Assembly (NCBI GenBank): GCA_937893125.1
Contig: CALBHW010000009.1
Location: forward strand, 1 to 6,872
Reading direction: 5' to 3'
DNA: 6,872 bases
Source of the DNA: an uncultured Clostridia bacterium
GTDB taxonomy: Bacteria; Bacillota; Clostridia; Christensenellales; UBA1242
Shown: one piece after another, positions 1 to 5,948 of the stretch
Layout: every line of letters starts with the position of its first letter
Numbering within the stretch: position 1 is the stretch's first letter
Program-made: the position numbers and the translations under genes
The notes under the pieces: model-generated
Database searches by the model: none
Told to the model about the DNA's origin: nothing
What the model saw: the letters and a program-made list of their open reading frames with translations, nothing else

Positions 1-837
1 TTTGCGACAAAAGTTCTTACTCAATTTGAAAGCAGTCGAAAACTTTTAAGTTTACTAGACAAGCCGTTTAACAAAATGTACAATACAAACACAAATAGCG
101 GTTACATTTTTTTAATGAGCGTTATTTCTGGCTATCCAATTGGCGCTAAACTTATATCTGAGTTTTATGAAAACAATTTGATGACAAAACAAGACGCTAA
201 AAGGGTTATATCTTTTTGTTCAACTTCTGGTCCAATGTTCATTCTTGGAAGTGTTGCAGTTAAGATGTTCGGAAACTATAAATTAGGTTTAATTGTTCTT
301 TTATCGCACATAATATCAACTCTTTTAAATGGTTTAATTTATAGCCGTACTGGCACAAGATTAGCCCCAAAAATGGCTAAAAACATTTCTTACGGTCAAA
401 TTGCGGTCCAAAAAGAAGTCGTCAAAAAGTCACTTAATGACATAATGTATGACACCATAATTTCAATACTTATGATTGGTGGCTACATAACTTTATGTTT
501 TACCTTGCTTGAATTTATTGTATCGTCTCACGCATATCAAATCATTGCGGTTTTTAGCCAGAGATTATTTGGTTCAAATATATTAGATTCAATTATAAAG
601 GGCTTTGTTGAATTAACAAACGGATGTGTTTCACTATCTCAGTCTACATGTAGCATCAAAACAATTTGTATCTGCCTATCTAGTTTAATCTCGTTTGGTG
701 GACTATCAATCCATTTGCAAAGTCAAATGTTTTTAAAAAAAGTCGGGATAAAATATAGATACTTTCTTCTTACAAAAATTACGCAAACAATTATTACAAT
801 TTTTATAAGCACACTTTTTAGTGCCATTTTATTATAA
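1..837 (+). CDS. ylbJ: YlbJ-like sporulation/nucleoside-recognition family integral membrane protein, 5'-truncated by window edge
   Basis: The reading frame is open from base 1, so 278 residues are visible and the real start is upstream. The ATG at 76 is internal because conserved-looking sequence continues before it. Hallmarks seen are SGYPIGAKL (visible residues 43-51), SFCSTSGPMFILG (71-83), GFVELTNGC (201-209) and SFGGLSIHLQ (231-240). Hydrophobic segments between them are typical of the Gate/nucleoside-recognition membrane fold. From family knowledge, Bacillus YlbJ is a mother-cell membrane protein needed for normal spore cortex formation. Members run to about 400 residues, so roughly the C-terminal two thirds is present. 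It ends with TAA at 835-837 and is convergent with the next gene. Whether this organism sporulates cannot be judged here, and a related transporter of the same fold is the main alternative. Confidence 0.8.
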   Translation, partial: FATKVLTQFESSRKLLSLLDKPFNKMYNTNTNSGYIFLMSVISGYPIGAKLISEFYENNLMTKQDAKRVISFCSTSGPMFILGSVAVKMFGNYKLGLIVLLSHIISTLLNGLIYSRTGTRLAPKMAKNISYGQIAVQKEVVKKSLNDIMYDTIISILMIGGYITLCFTLLEFIVSSHAYQIIAVFSQRLFGSNILDSIIKGFVELTNGCVSLSQSTCSIKTICICLSSLISFGGLSIHLQSQMFLKKVGIKYRYFLLTKITQTIITIFISTLFSAILL

Positions 838-993
838 ATTTTGTGCCACTACTATGCAAAAGAGATTTGTATTTATTCTTATTAGATATATTTGTTTGAG
901 TTGCCTTATGTTTTTCTTCAAGCGGTAGTAATTTTGTAACACTTGATTTTTGCAACATTAGTTATCAAAGTCGTTCTAGCATATATATAAAAA

Positions 994-1033
994 AGAGTAC
1001 AAAACTAGTAAAACTTTGTACTCTCTATTTTTT
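994..1033. terminator. Bidirectional intrinsic terminator between convergent genes
   Basis: A perfect 10-bp stem, AGAGTACAAA (994-1003) with TTTGTACTCT (1015-1024), encloses an 11-nt loop. On the + strand it is followed by T6 at 1028-1033. On the - strand the stem is followed by six T (complement of A 989-994) and an alternating AT stretch. It lies 38 bp beyond the stop of the - strand gene and about 156 bp beyond the ylbJ-like stop, so it can end both transcripts. The stretch 838-993 contains no supportable gene. Confidence 0.85.
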
Positions 1034-1061
1034 AAAAAATTGATTGAATCATTATTACAAG

Positions 1062-1871
1062 CTATTCTTTAAAAAATTCTAAACAAATGGAATTTATTTC
1101 ATCAAGCTCGCGTTTAATCTTTCTTTCCCTATGCGCAAACTCGTTTAATGCCATCACAAGTGCTAAAATTATTTTAATGTTTTGCATTCTGCTTGCTTCT
1201 TTTAGTGCGTCAACAAGAAGCTCAATATTTGACCTTCTTACTGGCTTGTTTATGAAAATTAACTTGTCATCTATTATTCCAGCCATTCTTGAAAGTCTAT
1301 CAAAAAGTAAAGTTTCTTCGTCCTTTTCTTCAATTTCCTTTACCTCTTCCTTCTTTTCATTGGTAGTCTCTTTTTCAACAATGTTTTCTTGTGATGCACC
1401 ATTTAATTCTTTTAGCTCTTTGCAATTTTCTTCGTCATCGTCGATGTCAAGCCCAACAGCTTTTGCAATAGCATTTTTAAAAGGAATAATAATGCAATAC
1501 GCAAACGCTTCGTATTCTTCTTTTTGCGAACTCGCGCTGACAAAATTATTTTCCAGATATTCATTAAAATTTACTTGTTTACTATCTATTTCTACAAGCA
1601 ACGAAAAAACATATGGGATAACCACATCCTTATCGTCTGGAAGAATAAGATTCCCGTCATTTTTTGCTTTGCACTCTTCTTCTAAGAGAACGCTCTCTTT
1701 TTTATAATCATAGTTGATTAAATTCTCCGCAACGATATTGTATATCGCTGGAGATTCAGTTATTGCACGTAGCAATTTTGCAATTTTGATATCCGCCAAA
1801 ATAAATTTGCCGTTTATAAATTCATCGCACGCTGAAAAAAATTTTTCAATTTCCGAGTTTTCCATTGCCAT
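1062..1871 (-). CDS. Unrecognised 269-aa helical protein with acidic linker
   Basis: I do not recognise this protein. The start at 1871 is supported by AAGGAG five bases before ATG (just right of 1871); a second ATG two codons in has poorer spacing. Three parts are visible. Residues 1-141 are mostly helical and mixed hydrophobic, with FINGKFILADIKIAKLLRAI at 18-37. Residues about 142-187 are a low-complexity stretch dominated by Glu, Asp and Lys (DIDDDEEN, then repeated EK/KE), probably a flexible linker. Residues 188-269 form a second helical part that ends in a charged, coiled-coil-like segment (HRERKIKRELDEI). There is no signal peptide, membrane segment, Cys cluster or nucleotide-binding motif, so a cytoplasmic role is likely. 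The layout suggests two small domains tethered by a linker, as in scaffold or regulatory proteins; this is inference. It is monocistronic, ends with TAG and faces a terminator at 994-1033. Confidence 0.8.
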   Translation of the reverse strand: MAMENSEIEKFFSACDEFINGKFILADIKIAKLLRAITESPAIYNIVAENLINYDYKKESVLLEEECKAKNDGNLILPDDKDVVIPYVFSLLVEIDSKQVNFNEYLENNFVSASSQKEEYEAFAYCIIIPFKNAIAKAVGLDIDDDEENCKELKELNGASQENIVEKETTNEKKEEVKEIEEKDEETLLFDRLSRMAGIIDDKLIFINKPVRRSNIELLVDALKEASRMQNIKIILALVMALNEFAHRERKIKRELDEINSICLEFFKE

Positions 1872-1978
1872 TATTTCTCCTTTTTTGTTTTTAAATACAA
1901 ATTATTTTGTCATTCATTTAAAATATGTTTTTTATTTTGATGCTATAAATCTTGATAAAGACTAGTGTGTTAAGTATC

Positions 1979-2049
1979 AAACAACCTGTCTATCTTTTTG
2001 TAGGCTTGAAAATGATAATTTTTCTAGAAGTAAAAAAAGATAGTTGTTT
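1979..2049 (-). repeat. Long imperfect inverted repeat in the 5' leader of the - strand gene
   Basis: CTATCTTTTT (1990-1999) pairs perfectly with AAAAAGATAG (2034-2043). After a 5-nt one-sided bulge (1985-1989), AAACAA (1979-1984) pairs with TTGTTT (2044-2049). That gives 16 pairs around a 34-nt loop, which itself can fold at GAAAA/TTTTC. The arms have no run of T directly after them on either strand and no gene ends here, so it is not an ordinary terminator. With the promoter at 2066-2092, the transcript would start near 2059 and carry this hairpin at its 5' end, about 110 nt before the start codon. It could be an mRNA-stabilising stem, a regulatory leader or a small RNA. Confidence 0.6.
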
Positions 2050-2065
2050 TCTTATAGCCAACCAT

Positions 2066-2092
2066 ATTGTAGCACAAATTTGACTATTTCAA
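2066..2092 (-). promoter_or_regulatory. Extended -10 promoter of the unknown - strand gene
   Basis: On the - strand, TACAAT (2071-2066) matches five of six -10 positions and is preceded by TGC, an extended -10. TTGAAA (2092-2087) is a good -35, although the 15-base spacer is short, so the extended -10 may do most of the work. The start would fall near 2059, giving a leader of about 190 nt that includes the inverted repeat at 1979-2049. I see no better promoter closer to the gene. Confidence 0.5.
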
Positions 2093-2111
2093 AACGATTT
2101 TTATAGTTTTG
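2090..2111. promoter_or_regulatory. Candidate operator dyad between divergent promoters
   Basis: CAAAAC (2090-2095) and GTTTTG (2106-2111) are perfect inverted half-sites separated by 10 bp, so their centres lie 16 bp apart. The left half overlaps the -35 of the - strand promoter, and the right half is 12 bp upstream of the + strand -35. The position suits a shared regulator. The DUF4364 winged-helix protein encoded next door is an obvious but untested candidate. Short AT-rich dyads occur by chance, so confidence is limited. Confidence 0.3.
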
Positions 2112-2123
2112 TTATCTTTTTAA

Positions 2124-2152
2124 TTGATTTTTTTTAGGTCAAATGATATATT
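2124..2152 (+). promoter_or_regulatory. Promoter of the DUF4364 / F420-ligase-like unit
   Basis: TTGATT (2124-2129) and TATATT (2147-2152) are spaced by exactly 17 bases and resemble sigma-A -35 and -10 boxes (four and five matches of six). Transcription would begin near 2159, leaving a leader of about 27 nt that contains AGGAG (2176-2180) five bases before the ATG at 2186. Confidence 0.6.
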
Positions 2153-2185
2153 ATTGAAAGATTACTACTAAAATTAGGAGCAAAA

Positions 2186-2740
2186 ATGGATTTAATTCTT
2201 GAAGAAACCGTAAAAAAACTCATTCTACTATTTGTGCTTGATAGAATGGAAATTCCTTTGACGGAAGAATCAATTATTGACATTTGCACGAATAGAAATG
2301 ATTGGCTAAGATATATGGATTGTCAAGATGCGCTCGCAAAACTTCTTGACGCAAACTTTATTTGTAAACTTACAAGCGCCGATGTCGAAGTTGACCCAAA
2401 AGATATAAGATATACAATAACTCTTGATGGAAGAAATTGTTTAGCTCATTTTTACAATAGAATTAGACAACACACTCGCGAAGAAATTGCTGAATATGCA
2501 AAACAAAATAGGATGGTTTTTAAACGAAATCAAGAGTATGTTTATGAGTATTTTAAAAATAATGACGGGTCGCACACACTAGTTTTGAGGATTAAAGACC
2601 CAACTCTTGGCGCGTCATTATTTGAAATTAGGCTTAAAACATCCACTCGAAACGCTGCCGTTGCGGCAGGAAAAAAATGGGGTAAAAAAGCGGCGCAAAT
2701 TTATGAATATGTGTTTGAAAATCTTGTTTCAGACAATTAA
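2186..2740 (+). CDS. DUF4364 family winged-helix protein, putative transcriptional regulator
   Basis: The 184-residue product resembles the DUF4364 family of Clostridia. Its N-terminal part (about residues 8-92) reads as a winged helix: a first helix KKLILLFVLDR, the IPLTEESIIDIC helix, a recognition-like segment LRYMDCQDALAKLLDANFI, and a wing ending in YTITLDGRNCLAHF. Residues about 93-184 follow the family pattern of a short helical link (REEIAEYAKQN), an antiparallel sheet (YVYEYFKNNDGSHTLVLRIKD, FEIRLKT) and a last helix (AAVAAGKKWGKKAAQIYEYV). The start is set by AGGAG five bases upstream and by its own promoter. From family knowledge these proteins have no established ligand or target; DNA binding is inferred from the fold. 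It is followed after 57 bp by the F420-ligase-like gene on the same strand, with no terminator between, so co-transcription is likely. Confidence 0.8.
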   Translation: MDLILEETVKKLILLFVLDRMEIPLTEESIIDICTNRNDWLRYMDCQDALAKLLDANFICKLTSADVEVDPKDIRYTITLDGRNCLAHFYNRIRQHTREEIAEYAKQNRMVFKRNQEYVYEYFKNNDGSHTLVLRIKDPTLGASLFEIRLKTSTRNAAVAAGKKWGKKAAQIYEYVFENLVSDN

Positions 2741-2797
2741 GTTGACAAATATATTATAAAGACAAAAATTTAAACTACAATATAAAAGGAAAAAGTT

Positions 2798-3976
2798 ATG
2801 AATACATTTGGGACCATTTCAAGAGGAATCAAAACTCCAATTATTAAAGAAGACGACGACCTTTGTAAAATCGTATGCGATAGTATAATTAGTGCAACAC
2901 AAAAAGAAAATGTTGCAATAAACGACCGTGATGTTATATGTGTTACAGAAGCGGTAGTTGGTATTTCACAAGGAAACTATGCAACAGTTGAGCAAATCGC
3001 AAAAGATGTAAAATCAAAATTTGGTAACGAAGTTGTCGGGCTTGTCTACCCTATCTTTAGCAGGAATAGGTTTTCTATGATTTTAAAAGGCATTGCTAAG
3101 GGCTGTAAAAAACTTATTATCCAACTTTCCTATCCTAGTGATGAAGTCGGAAACGCTCTCCTTGACAGAGAAATTTTTTACAAGTCTGATGTAAATCCTT
3201 ATAATGACGAATTTACGGGTGACGAGTTTAATGCAAAGTTTAAGCACCCTGTCCACACATTTACAGGAATAAATTACATAGATTTGTTTAAGGAATATGG
3301 TGGTGAAAATACGGAGATTATTCTTTCAAACCGTCCTGAGACAATTTTAAAATACACAAAAAATGTTATTTGTGCTGACATTCACACAAGAGAAAGAACA
3401 AAAAAAGCAATTATTGAAGCGGGAGGTCAAAAAGTTATTACATTATGTGACCTTATGAATAAATCGGTTGACGGAAGTGGTTATAATTCAAAGTATGGAC
3501 TTTTAGGCTCTAATAAATCGACCGAAGATAGAATAAAACTATTCCCTGAACATGGACAAAAACTGGTCAATGACATTCAAAAAGAGATGTTAAAAAGAAC
3601 GGGTAAAAAAGTTGAAGTTATGGTTTATGGCGACGGTGCATTTAAAGACCCTATAGGGCAAATTTGGGAACTCGCCGACCCTGTTGTCTCCCCTGCTTAT
3701 ACATCGGGGCTTAATGGAACGCCTAATGAATTGAAACTAAAATTCTTGTCTGATAATAAGTTTGCCGACCTTCGCGGAGAGGCTTTAATTGATGCAATGA
3801 AAAATGAAATTAGAAATAAAGATAAAGATTTAAAAGGTAGTATGGCGACGCAAGGAACGACACCTAGAAGATATGTCGATTTGCTTGGCTCTCTTGCCGA
3901 CCTTACAAGTGGGAGTGGAGATAAGGGCACTCCAGTTGTCCTTATCCAAAACTACTTCACAAACTATGCTGACTAA
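2798..3976 (+). CDS. Coenzyme F420-0:L-glutamate ligase (CofE)-like protein of unknown substrate
   Basis: The 392-residue product matches the F420_ligase (CofE) family. It opens with GIKTPIIKEDDDLCKIV (residues 10-26), then NDRDVICVTEAVVGISQGN (42-60), the equivalent of the family's nucleotide-binding entry segment. YGDGAFKDPIG (277-287) is acidic and a likely metal/phosphate site. RRYVDLLGSLADLTSGSGDKGTPVVLIQ (357-384) resembles the C-terminal family segment. Archaeal CofE adds gamma-linked glutamates to F420-0 using GTP and divalent metal, and is about 250 residues long. This clostridial form is about 140 longer, mainly in residues 110-270. No other F420 gene is visible, so the acceptor is probably something else; that is inference. 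AAAGGA lies seven bases before ATG. It is probably the second gene of a unit with the DUF4364 gene and ends at a strong terminator. Confidence 0.8.
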   Translation: MNTFGTISRGIKTPIIKEDDDLCKIVCDSIISATQKENVAINDRDVICVTEAVVGISQGNYATVEQIAKDVKSKFGNEVVGLVYPIFSRNRFSMILKGIAKGCKKLIIQLSYPSDEVGNALLDREIFYKSDVNPYNDEFTGDEFNAKFKHPVHTFTGINYIDLFKEYGGENTEIILSNRPETILKYTKNVICADIHTRERTKKAIIEAGGQKVITLCDLMNKSVDGSGYNSKYGLLGSNKSTEDRIKLFPEHGQKLVNDIQKEMLKRTGKKVEVMVYGDGAFKDPIGQIWELADPVVSPAYTSGLNGTPNELKLKFLSDNKFADLRGEALIDAMKNEIRNKDKDLKGSMATQGTTPRRYVDLLGSLADLTSGSGDKGTPVVLIQNYFTNYAD

Positions 3977-3990
3977 TTTGATAAAATGAT

Positions 3991-4020
3991 AAAGGACGAA
4001 TTATTAAATTCGTCCTTTTT
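3991..4020 (+). terminator. Intrinsic terminator of the DUF4364 / F420-ligase-like unit
   Basis: A perfect 12-bp stem, AAAGGACGAATT (3991-4002) with AATTCGTCCTTT (4007-4018), closes on the 4-nt loop ATTA. It runs into T5 (4016-4020) followed by ATATTTTATTT. It begins 15 bases after the TAA at 3974-3976. On the - strand the tail is only moderately T-rich, so it is mainly a + strand terminator but could back up fhs termination. Confidence 0.95.
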
Positions 4021-4068
4021 ATATTTTATTTCTGTTTAAATTTTATCTTATCATTTAAATTTTTGTCT

Positions 4069-4086
4069 TGATTTTTATAAAAATCA
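4069..4086. repeat. Perfect 18-bp AT-rich palindrome
   Basis: TGATTTTTATAAAAATCA at 4069-4086 is its own reverse complement with no central spacer. It lies in the gap between the convergent F420-ligase-like gene and fhs, close to a direct repeat of TTTAAATTTT (4035-4044 and 4054-4063). It may be a protein-binding site or simply base composition; no function is evident. Confidence 0.6.
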
Positions 4087-4091
4087 CTTAT

Positions 4092-4157
4092 ATTTCATAT
4101 ATAAAAGCCAGAATATAATAATAAAAAATTGATGGTTTTTTAAAAGATATATGAAAT
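4092..4157 (-). terminator. Long bulged hairpin downstream of fhs, possible terminator or 3' stabiliser
   Basis: ATTTCATATAT (4092-4102) pairs with ATATATGAAAT (4147-4157). Continuing inward, AAAAGCCA (4103-4110) pairs with TGGTTTTT (4133-4140) with one G-T pair, leaving a one-sided 6-nt bulge (4141-4146) and a 22-nt loop. That is 19 pairs starting 18 bases past the fhs stop. On the - strand it is followed by ATAAGTGATTTTTA, which is not a clean T run, so it is an atypical terminator. A small A/T palindrome (4158-4172) lies between it and the stop codon. Confidence 0.45.
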
Positions 4158-4175
4158 TAAAAAGTCTTTTTAGAT

Positions 4176-5831
4176 TTAAAATAAGCCCGAAATTACCCCG
4201 TCATTTATAGTCATTTTTGCGCCAGCGGGTATTTTTGGTAGTCCAGGCATAAGAAGAATAGTGCCAGCAATCGCGACAATAAATTTTGCACCATTTCTTA
4301 TTTCAAGGCGCTTAATTTTGACAACAAAATTGCTTGGTGCGCCAAGAAGTTTTGCATTATCGCTAAAAGAATATTGCGTTTTTGCTATAATAACTGGATA
4401 GTTATTAAGACCAAGTTTCTCAATAAGTTTTAGATCGTCAAGTGCGCGTTTTGAAAACTCAACATCAGTTGCTCCATATATTTTTTGTGCAACTTTTTTA
4501 ATTTTTAGGTCGATTGGGTCGTCGTTTTCATATGGAAAGGTTAATTTATTAGGTTCTTTTTCACAAAGTGATAAAACTTTTTCAGCTAGCTCGGTTGCGC
4601 CTAGTTTTCCCTTTTCATATGAGTTTGTAATGACTGCTGTAATTCCAAGTTTTTCAACATAATCTTTAACGAATGCTAATTCTCTATCGCTATCCGTGGA
4701 AAATTTATTTATAGCGCAAATTACAGGCAAATTATAAACATTTTTTAAATTTGAGAGATGTCTTTTAAGATTACTTATTCCATTTTCAAGACAAGTCATA
4801 TCTTCTTCGTTTAATGCATCCTTTTCCGCTCCGCCATGGAGTTTTAAAGCCCTGACTGTTGCCACAACGACGGCAACATTAGGATGAAGGTCAAAAAGAC
4901 GACATTTTAAATCCAAAAACTTTTCTGCGCCAAGATCAGCACCAAAGCCCGCTTCTGTTACAGTGTAATCTGCTACTTGCATACTAGTTTTAGTTGCAAT
5001 TATAGACGAACATCCGTGTGCTATGTTTGCAAAAGGTCCGCCATGAACAATCGCAGGTGTACCGTAAAGTGTTTGTACAAGGTTAGGCTTGATTGTGTCT
5101 TTAAGCAAAATGGTCATAGCGTCTTGCGCGTTTAAATCGCGAGCATAAATAGGCTTATTATCAAAAGTAAAGCCAATCAAAATGTCGGCGAGACGAGTTT
5201 TTAGGTCGTTTAAATCTTTCGACAAACACAAAATAGCCATAATTTCCGATGATGCTGTTATGTTAAATTTTTCGTGGCGTTTCGTTCCACATTTTTCCGT
5301 TGTTGCAATGTCGATCTCCCTTAAAGCACGGTCATTTAAATCTAGACATCTATTAAAAACAACTTTTTCGGGGTCAATATTTAATTCGTTGCCAAAATAA
5401 ATGTGGTTATCAATAAACGAGCAAAGCAAGTTATTCGCACTTGTGATAGCGTGAAAATCGCCTGTAAAATGCAAGTTTATATCTTCCATCGGAACAACTT
5501 GTGCATATCCGCCACCCGTGGCGCCACCTTTGAGACCAAAAACAGGCCCTAAGGAAGGCTCTCTAAGTGACAAACAAACACTTTTATTTAAAGATGCCAA
5601 AGAATCCGCGAGCCCAATTGAAACGGTGGTCTTGCCTTCTCCTGCCGATGTAGGGTTGATTGCTGTAACTAAGATCAACTTCTCCTTAGTTTCGCGAGAG
5701 TTGCCTAGCGATTTTATTTTTGCTTTATAGTCGCCGTATAATTCAATATTATCCCTATTCAGTCCTAGTTTTTTTGCAATTTGTTCAATTTTCTCATTTT
5801 CTTTACTATTTGCTATTTCTATATCTGTCAT
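4176..5831 (-). CDS. fhs: Formate--tetrahydrofolate ligase
   Basis: This enzyme joins formate to tetrahydrofolate using ATP to give 10-formyl-tetrahydrofolate, feeding purine and formyl-Met synthesis and, in acetogens, the methyl branch of the Wood-Ljungdahl pathway. From the chosen start the protein has 551 residues, close to the family's 555-560. Visible motifs are the P-loop PTSAGEGKTT (60-69), REPSLGPVFGLKGGATGGGY (90-109), LDLNDRALREI, EAGFGADLGAEKF (293-305), VATVRALKLHGG (323-334) and the family-type tail MPGLPKIPAGA...GLF. GLKGGATGGGY has Thr where the family signature, as I remember it, has a second Ala, and the P-loop has Ser where Pro is usual; both are mild. I chose ATG at 5831 because GGAG (5840-5837) lies five bases before it. 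The in-frame GTG at 5837 overlaps that site. No other folate gene adjoins it, so it appears monocistronic. Confidence 0.97.
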   Translation of the reverse strand: MTDIEIANSKENEKIEQIAKKLGLNRDNIELYGDYKAKIKSLGNSRETKEKLILVTAINPTSAGEGKTTVSIGLADSLASLNKSVCLSLREPSLGPVFGLKGGATGGGYAQVVPMEDINLHFTGDFHAITSANNLLCSFIDNHIYFGNELNIDPEKVVFNRCLDLNDRALREIDIATTEKCGTKRHEKFNITASSEIMAILCLSKDLNDLKTRLADILIGFTFDNKPIYARDLNAQDAMTILLKDTIKPNLVQTLYGTPAIVHGGPFANIAHGCSSIIATKTSMQVADYTVTEAGFGADLGAEKFLDLKCRLFDLHPNVAVVVATVRALKLHGGAEKDALNEEDMTCLENGISNLKRHLSNLKNVYNLPVICAINKFSTDSDRELAFVKDYVEKLGITAVITNSYEKGKLGATELAEKVLSLCEKEPNKLTFPYENDDPIDLKIKKVAQKIYGATDVEFSKRALDDLKLIEKLGLNNYPVIIAKTQYSFSDNAKLLGAPSNFVVKIKRLEIRNGAKFIVAIAGTILLMPGLPKIPAGAKMTINDGVISGLF

Positions 5832-5836
5832 TTTCA

Positions 5837-5842
5837 CTCCAA
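5837..5842 (-). promoter_or_regulatory. Ribosome binding site deciding the fhs start
   Basis: TTGGAG on the - strand (5842-5837) lies five bases before the ATG at 5831. The last G of this site is the first base of an in-frame GTG (5837-5835), so a start at that GTG would have no usable Shine-Dalgarno sequence. This favours MTDIEI as the N terminus. Confidence 0.8.
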
Positions 5843-5850
5843 TTTCCGTT

Positions 5851-5879
5851 ATTTTAGCATAAAAATAAAAATTTTAAAA
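5851..5879 (-). promoter_or_regulatory. Extended -10 promoter of fhs
   Basis: On the - strand, TAAAAT (5856-5851) matches five of six -10 bases and is preceded by TGC, an extended -10. The hexamer 17 bases upstream (5879-5874) is TTTTAA, a poor -35. The start would be near 5845, leaving a leader of only about 14 nt that is almost entirely ribosome binding site, so no riboswitch fits before fhs. Confidence 0.55.
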
Positions 5880-5889
5880 CCATTTTAAA
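5871..5889. repeat. Short direct repeat one helical turn apart in the fhs/mntP divergent region
   Basis: ATTTTAAA occurs at 5871-5878 and again at 5882-5889, an 11-bp step, with similar flanks (AC and C). The copies cover the fhs -35 zone. They could be an activator or repressor site or an UP-like A/T element, but base composition alone could also produce them. Confidence 0.3.
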
Positions 5890-5948
5890 CATATTTTACT
5901 TTTTTTCATATTTTGAAGTAGTGAAGTCTTACGCTCCACTTAAATATT

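Larger units (their letters stand above)
1872..2185. other. Divergent intergenic control region, 314 bp, no gene
   Basis: This gap separates the start codons of the unknown - strand gene and the + strand DUF4364 gene. From left to right it holds the AT-rich leader of the - strand gene (1872-1978), a long inverted repeat (1979-2049), a - strand extended -10 promoter (2066-2092), a dyad (2090-2111) and a + strand promoter (2124-2152). A shorter TTGATA/TATCAA inverted repeat (1952-1957 and 1975-1980) overlaps the edge of the long one. No open frame here has a ribosome binding site. Confidence 0.7.

Noticed and set aside
854..928. 24-codon hydrophobic open frame after the ylbJ-like gene
   Set aside because: No ribosome binding site or promoter, and too short to distinguish from chance in AT-rich DNA.
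1087..1965. Ser/Phe-rich + strand open frames opposite the unknown - strand gene
   Set aside because: Antisense shadows: composition mirrors the Glu/Lys-rich gene on the other strand and no ribosome sites are present.
1952..1980. TTGATA/TATCAA pair read as a - strand promoter closer to the unknown gene
   Set aside because: TATCAA is a poor -10; the pair is better explained as a short inverted repeat, and the extended -10 at 2066-2074 is stronger.
2742..2790. Perfect TTGACA at 2742-2747 and TACAAT at 2776-2781 as a separate promoter for the F420-ligase-like gene
   Set aside because: The boxes are 28 bases apart, far from the 16-18 needed, and no -10 box lies at the right distance from TTGACA.
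3697..3930. 77-codon - strand frame inside the F420-ligase-like gene
   Set aside because: Lies fully within a well-supported gene and has no start signals.
4158..4172. A/T palindrome right after the fhs stop as its terminator
   Set aside because: With a 3-nt loop only about six weak pairs remain, too unstable for an intrinsic terminator.
5182..5730. + strand open frames of 70-72 codons opposite fhs
   Set aside because: Shadows of the conserved fhs coding sequence.
5832..5948. yybP-ykoY manganese riboswitch before mntP
   Set aside because: No G-rich conserved loop motifs or multi-stem architecture visible; the region is plain AT-rich sequence.
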